This document shows positions 25,560 to 35,752 of a DNA stretch of 64,000 bases, in pieces; the stretch's first letter is position 1; each line of letters opens with the position of its first letter. A program made the position numbers and the translations under genes. The notes beneath the pieces were generated by a model that had not been told where the DNA came from, did no database searches, and saw only the letters and a list, made by a program, of their open reading frames with translations. Where the stretch lies: NCBI GenBank assembly GCA_963824805.1, contig CAWGQZ010000059.1, positions 1 through 64,000 of the forward strand, written 5' to 3'. Source of the stretch: DATBAT01 sp963824805 (GTDB lineage Bacteria > Acidobacteriota > Terriglobia > Terriglobales > Acidobacteriaceae).

Positions 25560-26676
25560 ATGACCAATTCGCAGCAGCGCCCGGACTCCCCAAGCCGGGC
25601 AAGTTCGGCTGCGGGAACCAATCTTCGTGTAGTCGCCATCGGCGGCGGCACCGGCCTTTCTACCCTGCTGAAAGGCTTGAAGCGTTATGTTGCCCACCCA
25701 TTTTCCGGAGTTCCCTCCCGCCCTGAAGAAGGTCTGATCAGCGAGCTTTCAGCAATCGTCACGGTCAGCGACGACGGCGGCTCCAGTCGGACGCCTCCGC
25801 AAAGAGCTGAATATGCTGCCGCCAGGCGATATCCGCAACTGCATCGTCGCGCTGTCGGAAGACGAGGCTACCCTGTCGCGCCTGTTTCGCCACCGCTTTG
25901 TGAAAGGATCGGGGCTCGAGGGCCACAGCTTCGGCAATCTTTTCCTCGCCGCCCTGACTGCCATCACCAGCGACTTCAGCGAAGCCGTCCGCCTGTCTTC
26001 GGAGATTCTCCTCACCCGCGGCCATATTTATCCCAGCACCACCTCCAACATCGAACTCGAAGCCATTATGAAAGGGGGCAAGCGCGTCCGCGGCGAAACT
26101 CGCATCACCGCCAGCGACGGCAAGATTGAAAAGCTGCTGATCATTCCGCCTGACGTCGAGCCCCTTCCTCAGACCCTGGAAGCAATCGCACGCGCTGATC
26201 TGATCACCATTGGACCCGGTTCGCTTTTCACCAGCCTGATTCCTAATGTGCTGGTTCGCGGGATTGTGCAAGCGATTGTGAATTCTGCTGCAATAAAGGT
26301 TTACGTCTGCAATCTGATGACGCAGGCGAACGAAAGCCTGGGATTAACCGCAGCCGATCACATTCGAGCATTGAATGCTCACGCTGGGGCACAGCTGTTT
26401 GATTTTGCTCTGATTAACCGGACGCCGGTTCCGGCAGAGATGAAGGCGAAGTATGCGCTCACCGGCTCGAACCAGATTGTCTCCGATCTCGACGCGATAG
26501 AAGCCATGGGAGTCTGCCCCGTGCTCGGGGATTACCTGGACCAGACCGGAGTGGCGCGTCACGCAACTGAAAGGGTGGCGCGCGACCTCGTGGATTTAAT
26601 GTCGCAAGCCCCATCGATCAGCCGCAAGAACACTTTAGTTATGTCGACCAGGGGCCCGAACCATCCCGCGCGATAA
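25560..26676 (+). CDS. YvcK/CofD-like (gluconeogenesis factor family) protein, interrupted by a 1-base insertion
   Basis: Read in two frames this is one YvcK-family (UPF0052) protein. The first part (25560 to about 25787) has the nucleotide-binding start VVAIGGGTGLSTLLKGL and VTVSDDGGSS. The second part continues from 25789 as GRLRKELNMLPPGDIRNCIVALS and carries the conserved HSFGNLFL and TIGPGSLFTSLIPN segments. One extra C at 25788, directly after the Ser-Ser codons, causes the shift; removing it gives an uninterrupted gene. Family members bind UDP-sugars and influence cell-wall precursor allocation. The glmU gene, which makes UDP-GlcNAc, follows 23 bp later, which fits. A sequencing error is the simplest explanation for the break. 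Confidence 0.85.
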
Positions 26677-26699
26677 CTCTCGCGGTATATTTATCCCAA

Positions 26700-28133
26700 A
26701 TGCCGAAAACCACACAAAAATTGCAGTCTGCCCCGCGGACTGCCATCGCTATTATGGCTGCGGGCAAGGGCACACGTCTCAAGTCGAAACATCCGAAAGT
26801 GCTGCACCAGGTAGGTGGCAAGCCGCTGTTGGGGCATGTAATCGCCGCTGCGAGCCAGGTTGTTCCCGCGCATGACATTTTCGCCATCATCGGGCACGAA
26901 GCCGATCGCGTCCGCGAAGCGGTGAACGATACCGGGGTTAAGTTTGTGTTGCAGAGTGAACAGCGTGGAACCGGCCACGCTTTAATGGTTGCGCGTGAAG
27001 CGCTCGCCCCATATGACCTGGTGATTGTGCTGTCAGGGGATGCGCCGCTGATTTCGACGGCAACCATCCGGAAGCTGCAGGATTTCCATCTTTCCAAGAA
27101 AGCGGCCATGACGCTCCTGACCGCCAAGTTAGAGGACCCATCCGGCTACGGACGGGTGATTCGCAAGGGCCCCAAAAGTGACGACGTGAAAGCCATCATC
27201 GAGCAGAAAGCGCTTTCGGCTTCGCAGAAGAAAATTCCTGAAATCAATGCCGGCTTCTATGCCTTCGCTGTCAAGTCGCTTTTCGCGTTCATCGACAAGT
27301 TGAGTACCAACAACGCTCACGGCGAGTTTTATCTTACCGACATGGCTTCCCTGCTGGGTAAAGCCAAGCAACGTGTTGTCGCGGTTGAAGCCAACAACGC
27401 ATTTGAGGTGCTCGGTGGGAACACTCGCGTGGATATGGCCGAGATCGACGAGCAGATGCGAACGGCTAAGTGCCGCCAGTTGATGCTGGATGGGGTCACC
27501 ATTCTGTACCCGAAAACTTGTGTGATCGATAACGAAGTCGAAATCGGTCCCGACACAACCATTGAACCCTACGTGCAAATTCTCGGTAAAAGCAAAATTG
27601 GAAGCGAGTGCCGCATCCGATCGTATTCGGTGATTCAGAATTCTGAAATCGCCGATAACGTCACCGTTAGACCGGGATGCATCCTCGACGACGCAAAAGT
27701 CTCACAGGGCGCAATCCTGGGTCCGTATTCGCATCTGCGCCCGGGCAGCGAAATCGGCGAAGGCGCACATGTAGGCAATTTCGTCGAAACCAAAAAAGTC
27801 CGCCTCGGCAAGGGCTCGAAGGCCAACCACCTGACTTATCTCGGAGACGCCGAAATTGGCGCGGGCGTAAACATCGGGGCCGGAACCATCACCTGCAACT
27901 ACGATGGCGTCCACAAGCACAAGACGACAATCGAGGACGGAGTTTTCGTGGGCAGCGATTCAACCCTGGTTGCGCCTGTAAAGTTAGGTAAAGGCGCCTA
28001 TATCGGCGCAGCGTCGTGCATCACTGATGACGTCCCGGAAGAATCGCTAGCCGTAGCCAGAGGCCGCCAGATTGTGAAAGAAGGCTGGGTTCGCCAAAAG
28101 AAACAAGCCCAGGCCGCCAAGAACAACTCCTAG
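26700..28133 (+). CDS. glmU: Bifunctional UDP-GlcNAc pyrophosphorylase / glucosamine-1-P acetyltransferase
   Basis: 477 residues. The N-terminal nucleotidyltransferase domain has the signature MAAGKGTRLKSKHPKVLH near residues 19-36. The C-terminal left-handed beta-helix has the hexapeptide repeats and the acetyltransferase segment GAGTITCNYDGVHKHKT. It acetylates glucosamine-1-P and uridylates the product to UDP-GlcNAc for peptidoglycan. It is preceded by the YvcK-like gene and followed by a hairpin at 28301-28352. Confidence 0.95.
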   Translation: MPKTTQKLQSAPRTAIAIMAAGKGTRLKSKHPKVLHQVGGKPLLGHVIAAASQVVPAHDIFAIIGHEADRVREAVNDTGVKFVLQSEQRGTGHALMVAREALAPYDLVIVLSGDAPLISTATIRKLQDFHLSKKAAMTLLTAKLEDPSGYGRVIRKGPKSDDVKAIIEQKALSASQKKIPEINAGFYAFAVKSLFAFIDKLSTNNAHGEFYLTDMASLLGKAKQRVVAVEANNAFEVLGGNTRVDMAEIDEQMRTAKCRQLMLDGVTILYPKTCVIDNEVEIGPDTTIEPYVQILGKSKIGSECRIRSYSVIQNSEIADNVTVRPGCILDDAKVSQGAILGPYSHLRPGSEIGEGAHVGNFVETKKVRLGKGSKANHLTYLGDAEIGAGVNIGAGTITCNYDGVHKHKTTIEDGVFVGSDSTLVAPVKLGKGAYIGAASCITDDVPEESLAVARGRQIVKEGWVRQKKQAQAAKNNS

Positions 28134-28300
28134 CCAATAAAATCTCCGAACCAAAACAAGGCAGCCCCCAAAATCAGCAGAGCTTATCTCGGGCCAAAAA
28201 CGATACAAAACTTTACATTCTTGCCCCGAAACTTTCTCTGGGCGTGGGGTTTAGCAGACTAATTACTCCTGAAAACAACAGGGTGAGTAAGGAGCAAAGA

Positions 28301-28352
28301 AACCCACCGGTGATCGACCCGAGCAACGCCCCAAGCAGACCACCGGTGGGTT
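28301..28352. terminator. Hairpin between convergent glmU and UBP-finger genes
   Basis: A 12-bp perfect stem, aacccaccggtg (28301-28312) with caccggtgggtt (28341-28352), around a 28-base loop. It lies between two convergent genes and could end transcription from both sides. There is no T-run, so factor-independent action is not certain. Confidence 0.5.
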
Positions 28353-28360
28353 ATCACCTT

Positions 28361-28633
28361 TCAAGCGGCAGAATCTTCCAGGTAAACCTCGTCCACATAG
28401 CACCAACTCCAATCCTCACCACGCTCCGCTGAGCGAACGATGGGGTGAGTGGTCTGCTGGAAGTGTTTCGTGGCGTGCTTATTCTTCGAGGAATCGCAGC
28501 ACCCCACGTTGCCGCAAGTCATGCACAGGCGCAAATGGACCCAGGTATCGCCCATCTTTACGCACTCCTCGCAAACATGTTTCTTTGTGCTGGTTACCTT
28601 TATCTGATCCAGATGCGTGCAAGTGTCAGCCAT
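28361..28633 (-). CDS. UBP-type zinc-finger protein
   Basis: 90 residues when started at 28633 (MADTCTHLDQIKV), chosen because AAGGAG sits 5 bases upstream (28639-28644) and the 30 residues before it look non-coding. It has the ZnF-UBP pattern: CTHLDQI, CEECVKMGDTWVHLRLC, CGNVGCCDSS, HATKHFQQTTHP, with Cys/His zinc ligands. In eukaryotes this finger binds ubiquitin C-termini; in bacteria the role of stand-alone copies is unknown. The DUF5996 stop (28644) lies inside its ribosome-binding site, so the two are coupled. Confidence 0.85.
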   Translation of the reverse strand: MADTCTHLDQIKVTSTKKHVCEECVKMGDTWVHLRLCMTCGNVGCCDSSKNKHATKHFQQTTHPIVRSAERGEDWSWCYVDEVYLEDSAA

Positions 28634-28643
28634 TCGATCTCCT

Positions 28644-29580
28644 TCAGGCCGCGTCTGCGGCGGATTGGGGTGGACGTTCCAAAGCCTCCCGGTCCCATTT
28701 TCCGGGGATGGCTCCGGCTTCATAGGTGGTAAGAAGAAAACTTAAAAGCGCTTTGCGGGGCGAGCTCTCGCCGCGGAGATCGTCGTACATCAAAACATAT
28801 TCCTGCAACTTGGTATCAAAATAAGCCTTCGCAGGGCTTACTTTGCATTCGGCATAGCCCTCGGGAGGTGGCGCCGCATACGAATAAAAAGCCGCGACCC
28901 TTGATGTCGCCGCTGCCGGGCCAGAAACCTGCGCTGATCACCTCGTGCGAATAAGCCTCTTTTGTTACCGGATCGGCGCCCGGGCGCTCCGGGGCACGAC
29001 GTCCCGAAAATCGCGTCACCGCCAAGTCAAAACTCCCCCAAAAGAAATGCACCGGACTGCACTTCCCCAAATAACCGGAGCGGAACTCCTGAAAGACAGT
29101 GTTGGTCGAGGACAACACCCGGAAGAAGCGGGTCACTGCATCCCGGTCGTAGGAAGTGTGAACCGTATCCTTGTCGAAGGCGATTGGATCAGGGATCTCC
29201 ACTGGCATCTTCCATACCGAAACTTCAATTCCATTCGAACGCAAGAGCGCCATGAACTCCCGGTAAAACTCCGCAACTGAACGCGCCAGCAGTGGCAGCG
29301 ATTTGGTCGATCCATCGCTCGTTTCCAAAAGCAGCCGATGACCTACGAAATCAAATTCGATTTCAAAACTCCGGTCACGGTAGGGGATCGCGGAGGTAGT
29401 CAGCCCTCTAGGCGTCACGTACAGCGCCGAATGCCACCAATGATTGACCGGCGGACTCAATGCCAATCGCACCTTGCCTACGATTTGAGTCCACATATGA
29501 AGCGTCGCATAAGTATCCCGCCAATCCGCCAGAGGCAGAGGCGGCCAGCATTCCGGCGAATCGGGCATATGGTTTGACAC
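28644..29580 (-). CDS. DUF5996-family protein, interrupted by a 1-base insertion
   Basis: The first part (29580 to about 28897) carries typical DUF5996 features: WPPLPLADWRDTYATLHMW, NHWWHSALYVTPRGLTT and FFWGSFDLAVTRFSGRRAP. The frame is lost at SGDIKG. One extra base near 28896 explains it, and the corrected frame continues as AAFYSYAAPPPEGYAEC... LLTTYEAG and ends at 28644. Without correction the protein ends at 28816 with an unrelated tail. The start is GTG at 29580; MPDSPE at 29568 is an alternative. The function of DUF5996 is unknown. The corrected stop lies 10 bases before the UBP-finger start. Confidence 0.75.
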
Positions 29581-29662
29581 TATCCACCTCTTCCAGCAAC
29601 GGAGAGCCAGGTACGAAGACCCGTGAATTAAAACTCATTCCAGGATTTTGAGCGCGGTCGAC

Positions 29663-29932
29663 TCAATCTCCAAACCTCTCTGCAGCGCGTGCCTTAGCCT
29701 TCGCGGCCTCTTCTTCCCGATTTTTAGGCGGAGCGGTGGTCTCCAGAGAACGCAAGAGTCGAGCCGAGACACCGGCTATTTCCTCGACCGCCTCCAGAAA
29801 CGCAGCCTCATTGGCTTTCGAAGGTTTGGTAAATCCGCTGATCTTTCGTACGAACTGCAGCGAAGCTGCTTGAACCTCCTCGCTCGTTACTGGAGGATCA
29901 AAATTGAATAGCGTCTTGATATTCCTGCACAT
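29663..29932 (-). CDS. DUF2277-family protein
   Basis: 89 residues. MCRNIKTLFNFDPPVT, with EEVQAASLQFVRKISGFTKPS following, is the hallmark of DUF2277, a small helical family of unknown function found in many bacteria. The C-terminus is lysine-, glutamate- and alanine-rich. It lies upstream of DUF5996 on the same strand, 82 bp away. Confidence 0.85.
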   Translation of the reverse strand: MCRNIKTLFNFDPPVTSEEVQAASLQFVRKISGFTKPSKANEAAFLEAVEEIAGVSARLLRSLETTAPPKNREEEAAKAKARAAERFGD

Positions 29933-30000
29933 GTAGCTCTGACCTCAACCAAAATGCTGGTAGCGGCCGATTTCCGCCGCCCACCCATTATAGTAACGTC

Positions 30001-30957
30001 ATGGAGACGAAGAACACGGTCCTCGTGCTAAGCCGGGATAACGACCCGCAATTTGAGATGCTTAAATGCCTCCCGCATCTGGTTTGCAGGGAGCCATCCG
30101 GCTGTGCGAAACAGGCCGCAACCGCGAGTGTGATTTTTAGCTGGTCGGCAAATTCGGACCTTCTGCGGCCCGTCTTCGAGATGGCCCCGAATGTGCGTTG
30201 GATACATTCGCGCTCTGCCGGCCTGGAAGACCTGCTGTTTCCCGAACTCATCGATAGCGACGTGGTACTCACCAACGGCAGCGGGGTGTTCAGCGCCTCC
30301 CTGGGAGAGTTTGTGCTGGGAGCGATCCTGTTTTTTGCCAAGGATTTCCGGCGGATGATTCGCAACCAGTCAGCCGAAATCTGGGAACAGTTTGACGTCG
30401 ATGAGATCGCGGGACAAACGGTAGGCATCGTCGGCTATGGCGACATTGGACGCGCAGTTGCCACGCGAGTGCGCGCCATGGGAATGCGGGTCATGGCCAC
30501 CAAGCGTCATATTCCAGAAACTCCCGATCCGATGGTGGAGCGCTATTTCAAGCCGGAAGCAAGACGTGAGATGTTGGCACTATGTGACTACGTGGTGGCG
30601 ACGGCTCCCTTGACCGAAGAAACCCGTCACATGATCAGCGATGCCGAATTCTCGGCGATGAAATCTTCTGCGGTAGTAATTAATGTCGGCCGCGGCCCAG
30701 TCATTGACGAAGCCGCGATGCTGCGGGCGCTTTCAACCAAACGAATACGGGGCGCGGGTCTCGATGTCTTCGAACACGAACCGCTCCCCCCAGGGCACTC
30801 TTTCTATAGGTTGGAGAATGTTCTTCTCTCTCCACATTGCGCCGACCACACTGCTGAATGGAAGAATGATGCCATGCGTTTTTTCCTGGAACAGTATGCC
30901 CGGTTTGAAAAGGCCCAGAGTCTAAAAAACGTTGTCAACAAGCAGTTAGGATACTGA
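30001..30957 (+). CDS. D-isomer-specific 2-hydroxyacid dehydrogenase family protein
   Basis: 318 residues. The NAD-binding domain has GIVGYGDIGRAVATRV (about 141-156). Family residues are visible in NVGRGPVIDEAAML (about 228-241), GAGLDVFEHEPLP (about 253-265) and the catalytic His region SPHCADHTAEW (about 278-288). It reduces or oxidises a 2-keto/2-hydroxy acid using NAD(P)H; the substrate cannot be told from sequence. It precedes an exported glycosidase on the same strand and may belong to the same sugar-related locus. Confidence 0.88.
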   Translation: METKNTVLVLSRDNDPQFEMLKCLPHLVCREPSGCAKQAATASVIFSWSANSDLLRPVFEMAPNVRWIHSRSAGLEDLLFPELIDSDVVLTNGSGVFSASLGEFVLGAILFFAKDFRRMIRNQSAEIWEQFDVDEIAGQTVGIVGYGDIGRAVATRVRAMGMRVMATKRHIPETPDPMVERYFKPEARREMLALCDYVVATAPLTEETRHMISDAEFSAMKSSAVVINVGRGPVIDEAAMLRALSTKRIRGAGLDVFEHEPLPPGHSFYRLENVLLSPHCADHTAEWKNDAMRFFLEQYARFEKAQSLKNVVNKQLGY

Positions 30958-31032
30958 GTCCCGAGGTTGCGGCGGGCAGCGTTGGATAATAGTATCGCTC
31001 TGCATCCCTGAAGTCCCGCTAAAGGAATCGCC

Positions 31033-33612
31033 TTGTCGGACCTGAAAAGCTTTCTCCGTTTCGTATTCGCGTCTTTTTGTCTCCTAGCCTTCGCGCTTCC
31101 TCATCCCGTTTCGGCTGCAGACCAACCATCGCTGGAGCTTTCCCGTCCCATTCGCTCGTGGGAATTTCTCTCCGCCACCGGCACTCGCGCCGGACTGTTC
31201 GGAAACGAAGCCGGCAATCTCGAAGCCTGGGTTTATCCGCTGAAAATCATGCGGAACTTTCACTTGAATTTCATCGTGGATGGACAGGTCCTGCCGGCTG
31301 AGAGTCTGGCCCGCAGCCTGGTGACCCGCCCGGAATCCAACACGATTGTGTATGCCAACAACACCTTCAGCGTCCGCGAGACGCTTTTCGTTCCGGTTCA
31401 TGAGCAGGGCGCAATCATACGTCTGGAAGTTACGACCGCCGAACCTCTGGAAATCGAAGCTGTCTTCGAGCGGGATTTTCAGTTGGAGTGGCCTGCCGCT
31501 CTCGGCGGAACTTTTCTCTACTGGGACCAGAACCTCCACGCCTTTCACCTCGGCGAAGAGCAGAAGAAATACGTCGCCCTGTTAGGTTCGCCTTCGGCCG
31601 GAGAAAGCCGGGTCGAATATTCCACTAACTATTCCTCGTCCCGAAACAATTCATTCAGGCTTGGGCTCATCAACAAAGGTGCGAGCACCAGGACCATCGT
31701 GATCGCAGCTTCGACCCAGGGGCAGGCGGATGCGGAAAAGACCTACCGCCACCTGGAAAACAACTACGAGAATTCACTGCACGACTCAGCCGAATACTAC
31801 GCGAACTATCTTCAGCGAACGGTTCAGCTGGGTCTTCCCGACTCTCAACTACAGCAGGCCTACGACTGGTCTCGCGTCAGCATGCTGCAAGGGTTGGTGG
31901 CTAATCCCGACCTAGGGACGGGATTGATTGCCGGGTATCGCACATCCGGCGATTCCCAGCGTCCCGGCTTTGCCTGGTTCTTTGGCCGTGATTCGCTGTG
32001 GACATCGCTTGCCCTTGATGCCAGCGGCGATTTTGCTACCACGCGCGCTGCGCTAGAATTTGTCGCCAAGTATCAGCGCGCGGATGGCAAAATTCCCCAC
32101 GAAATTTCCCAGGCAGCCAACCTGGTGCCGTGGTTTGAAAACTTTCCCTACGGATATGCCTCTGCCGACGCAACTCCACTGTTCATCATCGCCACCAATG
32201 ACTACGTCATCGAAAGCGGCGACCTCGCGTTCATCAATGCCAAGTGGGACAACCTGTGGCGGGCGTACCAATTCCTGCGCTCGACCTACGACGCACAAGG
32301 TATTCCCCAGAATTTCGGATTCGGCCACGGATGGGTGGAGGGCGGGCCGCTGGTCCCGGTCAAGGGCGAGTTGTATCAGTCAGGGGTAGCGGCGGAATCG
32401 CTTCGCGCACTGGGCAATCTGGCAAAGCTCGCAGGCAAGACTGACGTTAGTTCCCCACTGGAACAGGAATTTGCCGACCACAAAGCGCAGCTGAATCAAG
32501 CCTTCTGGTCACCGGAGAAGAATATTCTTGCCTTCGGGCTGGACACCAACTCACAGCGGGTTGACATTCCCAGTGTTCTAGCCACAGTCCCGATGTGGTT
32601 TGGTCTAGTGGACACCGACAAGGCCGGAAAGATGATCGACGCGTTGGCGGCCGGCGACCACCAAACCGATTGGGGGATGCGGATCATCTCCAATCGCAAC
32701 CCCCTATACAACCCCGGCGGCTATCACTTCGGTTCGGTCTGGCCCCTGTTTACCGGATGGGCGTCGGTCGGGGAATACAAATACCACCGGGTTCAGCCCG
32801 CCTACGCCAATCTTCGCGCGAATGCCTTGCTGGCGCTCGATGGCTCCTTGGGCCATGTCACCGAAGTACTCTCCGGTGACTATTACCAGCCGCTTGCTAC
32901 CAGTTCGCCGCATCAGATTTGGTCAGCAGCTATGGTGGTCAGCCCGATTCTTCGCGGCATGCTTGGCCTTGAAGTTAATGCCATCAACCACTACATTTCG
33001 TTTACCCCGCACGTCCCCGCACACTGGACCTTCTTCCGGGTGCAAAACGTGCACATCGGCGAGGTCGTTCTCGACCTTACATACCGTAAAACTGCGGATG
33101 GAATCACCCTAGAGATTCATCGCAGCGGCGCGGGCGATTGCAAGCTCGACTTTGCTCCGGCTGTCAGCCCGCGGGCCCGGCTCGCTGGCGTTACCCTCAA
33201 CGGGCGTCCGGTTGCAAGTCACATGGAAAACGACGGCGTAGACCAGCACGCTGCGGTTCATTTCTCCGTCGACCGCGAAACCAGTACGCTGCAACTTAGG
33301 ACGCGCAACGATTTCGGCTTTTCTCTGGATTCCCAACTGCCGGCGCTGGCGAGCACCAGTCAAGGCCTTCGGATCATCTCTGAATCCTGGTCCGCCGATC
33401 AAAGCAGTCTTGTGCTCGATACCGAGGGGGTTCCGGGTAACGACTACGAGCTAAATCTTTGGAATCCCACCCAAGTCTCGTCAGTGGATGGTGGAACTCT
33501 ATTTTCGGACAAGGGGAACGAGAAGCTGAAAATCTCTTTTGCCGGTGCGGATTCCAATTCTTACCGGCGGCAAACCGTAACCCTTCACTTTGCCGCACAA
33601 CACAAAAAGTAA
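31033..33612 (+). CDS. Exported (alpha/alpha)6-barrel glycoside hydrolase (glycogen-debranching/GH15-like)
   Basis: 859 residues starting with TTG; the signal peptide runs to about residue 28 (PVSAADQ). An N-terminal beta-sandwich precedes an (alpha/alpha)6 barrel with GFAWFFGRDSLWTSLAL (about 316-332), the acidic KIPHEISQ segment and GGYHFGSVWPLFTGW (about 564-578). The layout matches amylo-alpha-1,6-glucosidase/MGH1-type hydrolases. The C-terminal extra beta-domains (about 700-859) may bind carbohydrate. It acts outside the cytoplasm, so it is probably a scavenging enzyme rather than part of glycogen turnover. An MDR dehydrogenase lies convergent 4 bp later. Confidence 0.78.
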   Translation: MSDLKSFLRFVFASFCLLAFALPHPVSAADQPSLELSRPIRSWEFLSATGTRAGLFGNEAGNLEAWVYPLKIMRNFHLNFIVDGQVLPAESLARSLVTRPESNTIVYANNTFSVRETLFVPVHEQGAIIRLEVTTAEPLEIEAVFERDFQLEWPAALGGTFLYWDQNLHAFHLGEEQKKYVALLGSPSAGESRVEYSTNYSSSRNNSFRLGLINKGASTRTIVIAASTQGQADAEKTYRHLENNYENSLHDSAEYYANYLQRTVQLGLPDSQLQQAYDWSRVSMLQGLVANPDLGTGLIAGYRTSGDSQRPGFAWFFGRDSLWTSLALDASGDFATTRAALEFVAKYQRADGKIPHEISQAANLVPWFENFPYGYASADATPLFIIATNDYVIESGDLAFINAKWDNLWRAYQFLRSTYDAQGIPQNFGFGHGWVEGGPLVPVKGELYQSGVAAESLRALGNLAKLAGKTDVSSPLEQEFADHKAQLNQAFWSPEKNILAFGLDTNSQRVDIPSVLATVPMWFGLVDTDKAGKMIDALAAGDHQTDWGMRIISNRNPLYNPGGYHFGSVWPLFTGWASVGEYKYHRVQPAYANLRANALLALDGSLGHVTEVLSGDYYQPLATSSPHQIWSAAMVVSPILRGMLGLEVNAINHYISFTPHVPAHWTFFRVQNVHIGEVVLDLTYRKTADGITLEIHRSGAGDCKLDFAPAVSPRARLAGVTLNGRPVASHMENDGVDQHAAVHFSVDRETSTLQLRTRNDFGFSLDSQLPALASTSQGLRIISESWSADQSSLVLDTEGVPGNDYELNLWNPTQVSSVDGGTLFSDKGNEKLKISFAGADSNSYRRQTVTLHFAAQHKK

Positions 33613-33616
33613 CTTT

Positions 33617-34609
33617 TCAGTTCGACACCGCAAGCATCATCTTGAGCGCACCGCCCGGAGCTCGTGTCATCCGCTCGAAGGCCTTTTGGCCTTCCTCCAG
33701 GGGGAGCTGCACCGTCCAGGGCGTGAGATCGATTTCGCCGGCTACCAACAAATGGAGTGCCCGCTGAAAATCCGCTGGCGTGTAGGCAAACGACATCACG
33801 ACGCGATGCTCCTTGCGAATGCTGGCCACGAAATTGACTTCGCTTTTCTGGGCGCCCATCCCAAGAAGCACCACCTGACCTCCCGGGCGGCAAAGATCAA
33901 ACGAGAATTGCCGCGCTGGGGCGCTGCCGCTGGCGTCGAGTACAACATCGAATCCGCGTCCTGCCAGACGTTGTGCCTCCCCGATTCCTTCCGGACTACC
34001 GGTATTGATTGCCGCAGTCGCGCCCAGCTTTTTCATAATGGCCAAGCGCTCGTCGTTCACATCCACAACTAACATGTCTCGCGCACCCACTCGCAATGCT
34101 CCGGCAACTGCCAGCGCCCCCATAGTTCCGGCCCCAACGATGGCAAAACGAAAAAAGGGCGCAGGCGACACGATGCGAAGCATATGAACAATATTTGCCA
34201 GGGGCTCAACCAGAATCGCCCGCGAGGACGGCAGCGACTCGGGGATCTCATAAAGTTGACCGGTCGGCAACGTAACAAACTCCGCAAAAGACCCCGGCGT
34301 CTGCCCCGCGCCCAGCAAACGCCAGGTACCGCACAGGTTCTGAGTGCCGGCCACGCAAGCCTCGCAGCGTCCGCAACTGATCAAAGGATTCGCCACCACC
34401 CGCCTTCCGTCCTTCAGACGCCCGACCAATTCATGGCCCATCACCAGCGGGGGCTTCCGCAGAGCGCTATGCCCTAAAAATCCGGAGATATCGGACCCAC
34501 AAATGCCCGCAACATCGATTCCGACCTCGACCTCGCCAGAACCCGCATTGGGACGCGGACGTTCCTCCATCTCTAACTTCTCCGGTGCGGTATAAACCAA
34601 GGCTCGCAT
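33617..34609 (-). CDS. Zinc-dependent alcohol dehydrogenase (MDR superfamily)
   Basis: 330 residues. Catalytic zinc ligands lie in GICGSD and VMGHELVG; the structural zinc site is CGRCEACVAGTQNLC (about 89-103). The Rossmann segment is FAIVGAGTMGALAVAGALR, followed by MLVVDVNDERL, an acidic residue after the second strand that favours NAD over NADP. It resembles sorbitol/threonine dehydrogenase-like enzymes acting on polyols or sugar alcohols. The neighbouring LacI-type regulator on the same strand may control it. Confidence 0.88.
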   Translation of the reverse strand: MRALVYTAPEKLEMEERPRPNAGSGEVEVGIDVAGICGSDISGFLGHSALRKPPLVMGHELVGRLKDGRRVVANPLISCGRCEACVAGTQNLCGTWRLLGAGQTPGSFAEFVTLPTGQLYEIPESLPSSRAILVEPLANIVHMLRIVSPAPFFRFAIVGAGTMGALAVAGALRVGARDMLVVDVNDERLAIMKKLGATAAINTGSPEGIGEAQRLAGRGFDVVLDASGSAPARQFSFDLCRPGGQVVLLGMGAQKSEVNFVASIRKEHRVVMSFAYTPADFQRALHLLVAGEIDLTPWTVQLPLEEGQKAFERMTRAPGGALKMMLAVSN

Positions 34610-34680
34610 GTCCGCCAGTATAAAGGAGGAGCTTTCGTTCGGATACTTCGAGCCCTTCGTGGTTAAAGGATTGAGAGTAT

Positions 34681-35676
34681 CTAGATGGCGCGGGTGGATC
34701 CGCGCAGAATTAAGTGGGCGGGAATGACATAGTCAGACTTCTGCCCATCTTCGCGCTTGATTAGGCGCTCCAGCGCGGCAAAAGCGGTCAGAGCAAGCTG
34801 AGTTCGTGAAATCAGCACGGTGGTCAAGGGCGGCTGGGTGAGGTTCGAAAATGAAATTCCGTCGAAGCCCACCACGGAAATATCCTGCGGCACCCGCATT
34901 CCCGCTTCGTGAATTGTCCCCAGTGCCCCAATTGCGGTCATATCATTCGAGGTCATAACCGCGGTGGGTGGGTTCTCAAGCATCAGCAAGTTTCTCATGG
35001 CAATACCTCCGCCATCGATGCGATGGTTCCCTTCCTGAATCATTCCTTCTTCCACCGGATAACCTCGCGCCTTCATCGCCGCCACGAACGCCTCACGGCG
35101 TATGCGGGCTGACTCCAACTCCTGAGGACCGGCAATAAAAGCTACGCGCTGGTGGTTCAAGGAAAACAGGTGCTCGGCTGCCTCGCGAATTCCCTGCGCG
35201 TACTCAATCTTGACGCTGGCGCTGTGATCTCCGGTCGTTCCAGCGTCCAGCAGAACCATGGGCGTATTCCGGCGCGTAAGCTCCGCCAGCAGCGCCATAT
35301 CTGTCTCCGAAGTCATAATGGCAACGCCATCGACCTTGCGCTCCAGCATGCGGCGAATACACGAAACCATGCGCTTCGGTTTGTAGTCGGTGTTTCCAAT
35401 AATGATTTCCAGGCCGCGATCCACTGCCAGGTCCTCAAAATTTTTCACCAGCTCGGGAAAAAATGGATTGGTAATGTCTGAGATGATCAGCCCCACCATG
35501 CGACTTCGCCCAGAAACCAGTGTGCGCGCATGACTATTGGGGAAAAAGTTCATGTCATGGATCACCTGACGAACTCGTTCCGCCGTCTCCGGACTCACCT
35601 TGTCCGAGCCGTTAATAGTCCGCGATACCGTGGCCGTAGATACCTTGGCTCGCTTGGCAACCTGCTTGATATTCAT
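34681..35676 (-). CDS. LacI-family transcriptional regulator
   Basis: 331 residues when started at 35676 (MNIKQVAKRAKVSTATVSRTING), the family-typical start; an upstream in-frame codon at 35718 would add 14 residues. The N-terminal LacI helix-turn-helix includes VSPETAERVRQVIHDM, and a periplasmic-binding-protein-like effector domain follows (MVGLIISDITNPFFPELV; MTSNDMTAIGALG). It probably represses nearby sugar genes (dehydrogenase, glycosidase) until a sugar ligand binds. No operator was identified. Confidence 0.9.
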   Translation of the reverse strand: MNIKQVAKRAKVSTATVSRTINGSDKVSPETAERVRQVIHDMNFFPNSHARTLVSGRSRMVGLIISDITNPFFPELVKNFEDLAVDRGLEIIIGNTDYKPKRMVSCIRRMLERKVDGVAIMTSETDMALLAELTRRNTPMVLLDAGTTGDHSASVKIEYAQGIREAAEHLFSLNHQRVAFIAGPQELESARIRREAFVAAMKARGYPVEEGMIQEGNHRIDGGGIAMRNLLMLENPPTAVMTSNDMTAIGALGTIHEAGMRVPQDISVVGFDGISFSNLTQPPLTTVLISRTQLALTAFAALERLIKREDGQKSDYVIPAHLILRGSTRAI

Positions 35677-35752
35677 GAACGTAAGAAGGCGGGAGAGGAT
35701 CTCTTGTGGCGCCAACAAGCTCGTCCGCTGGCAAGGCTGGGGTAGTTCGCCG

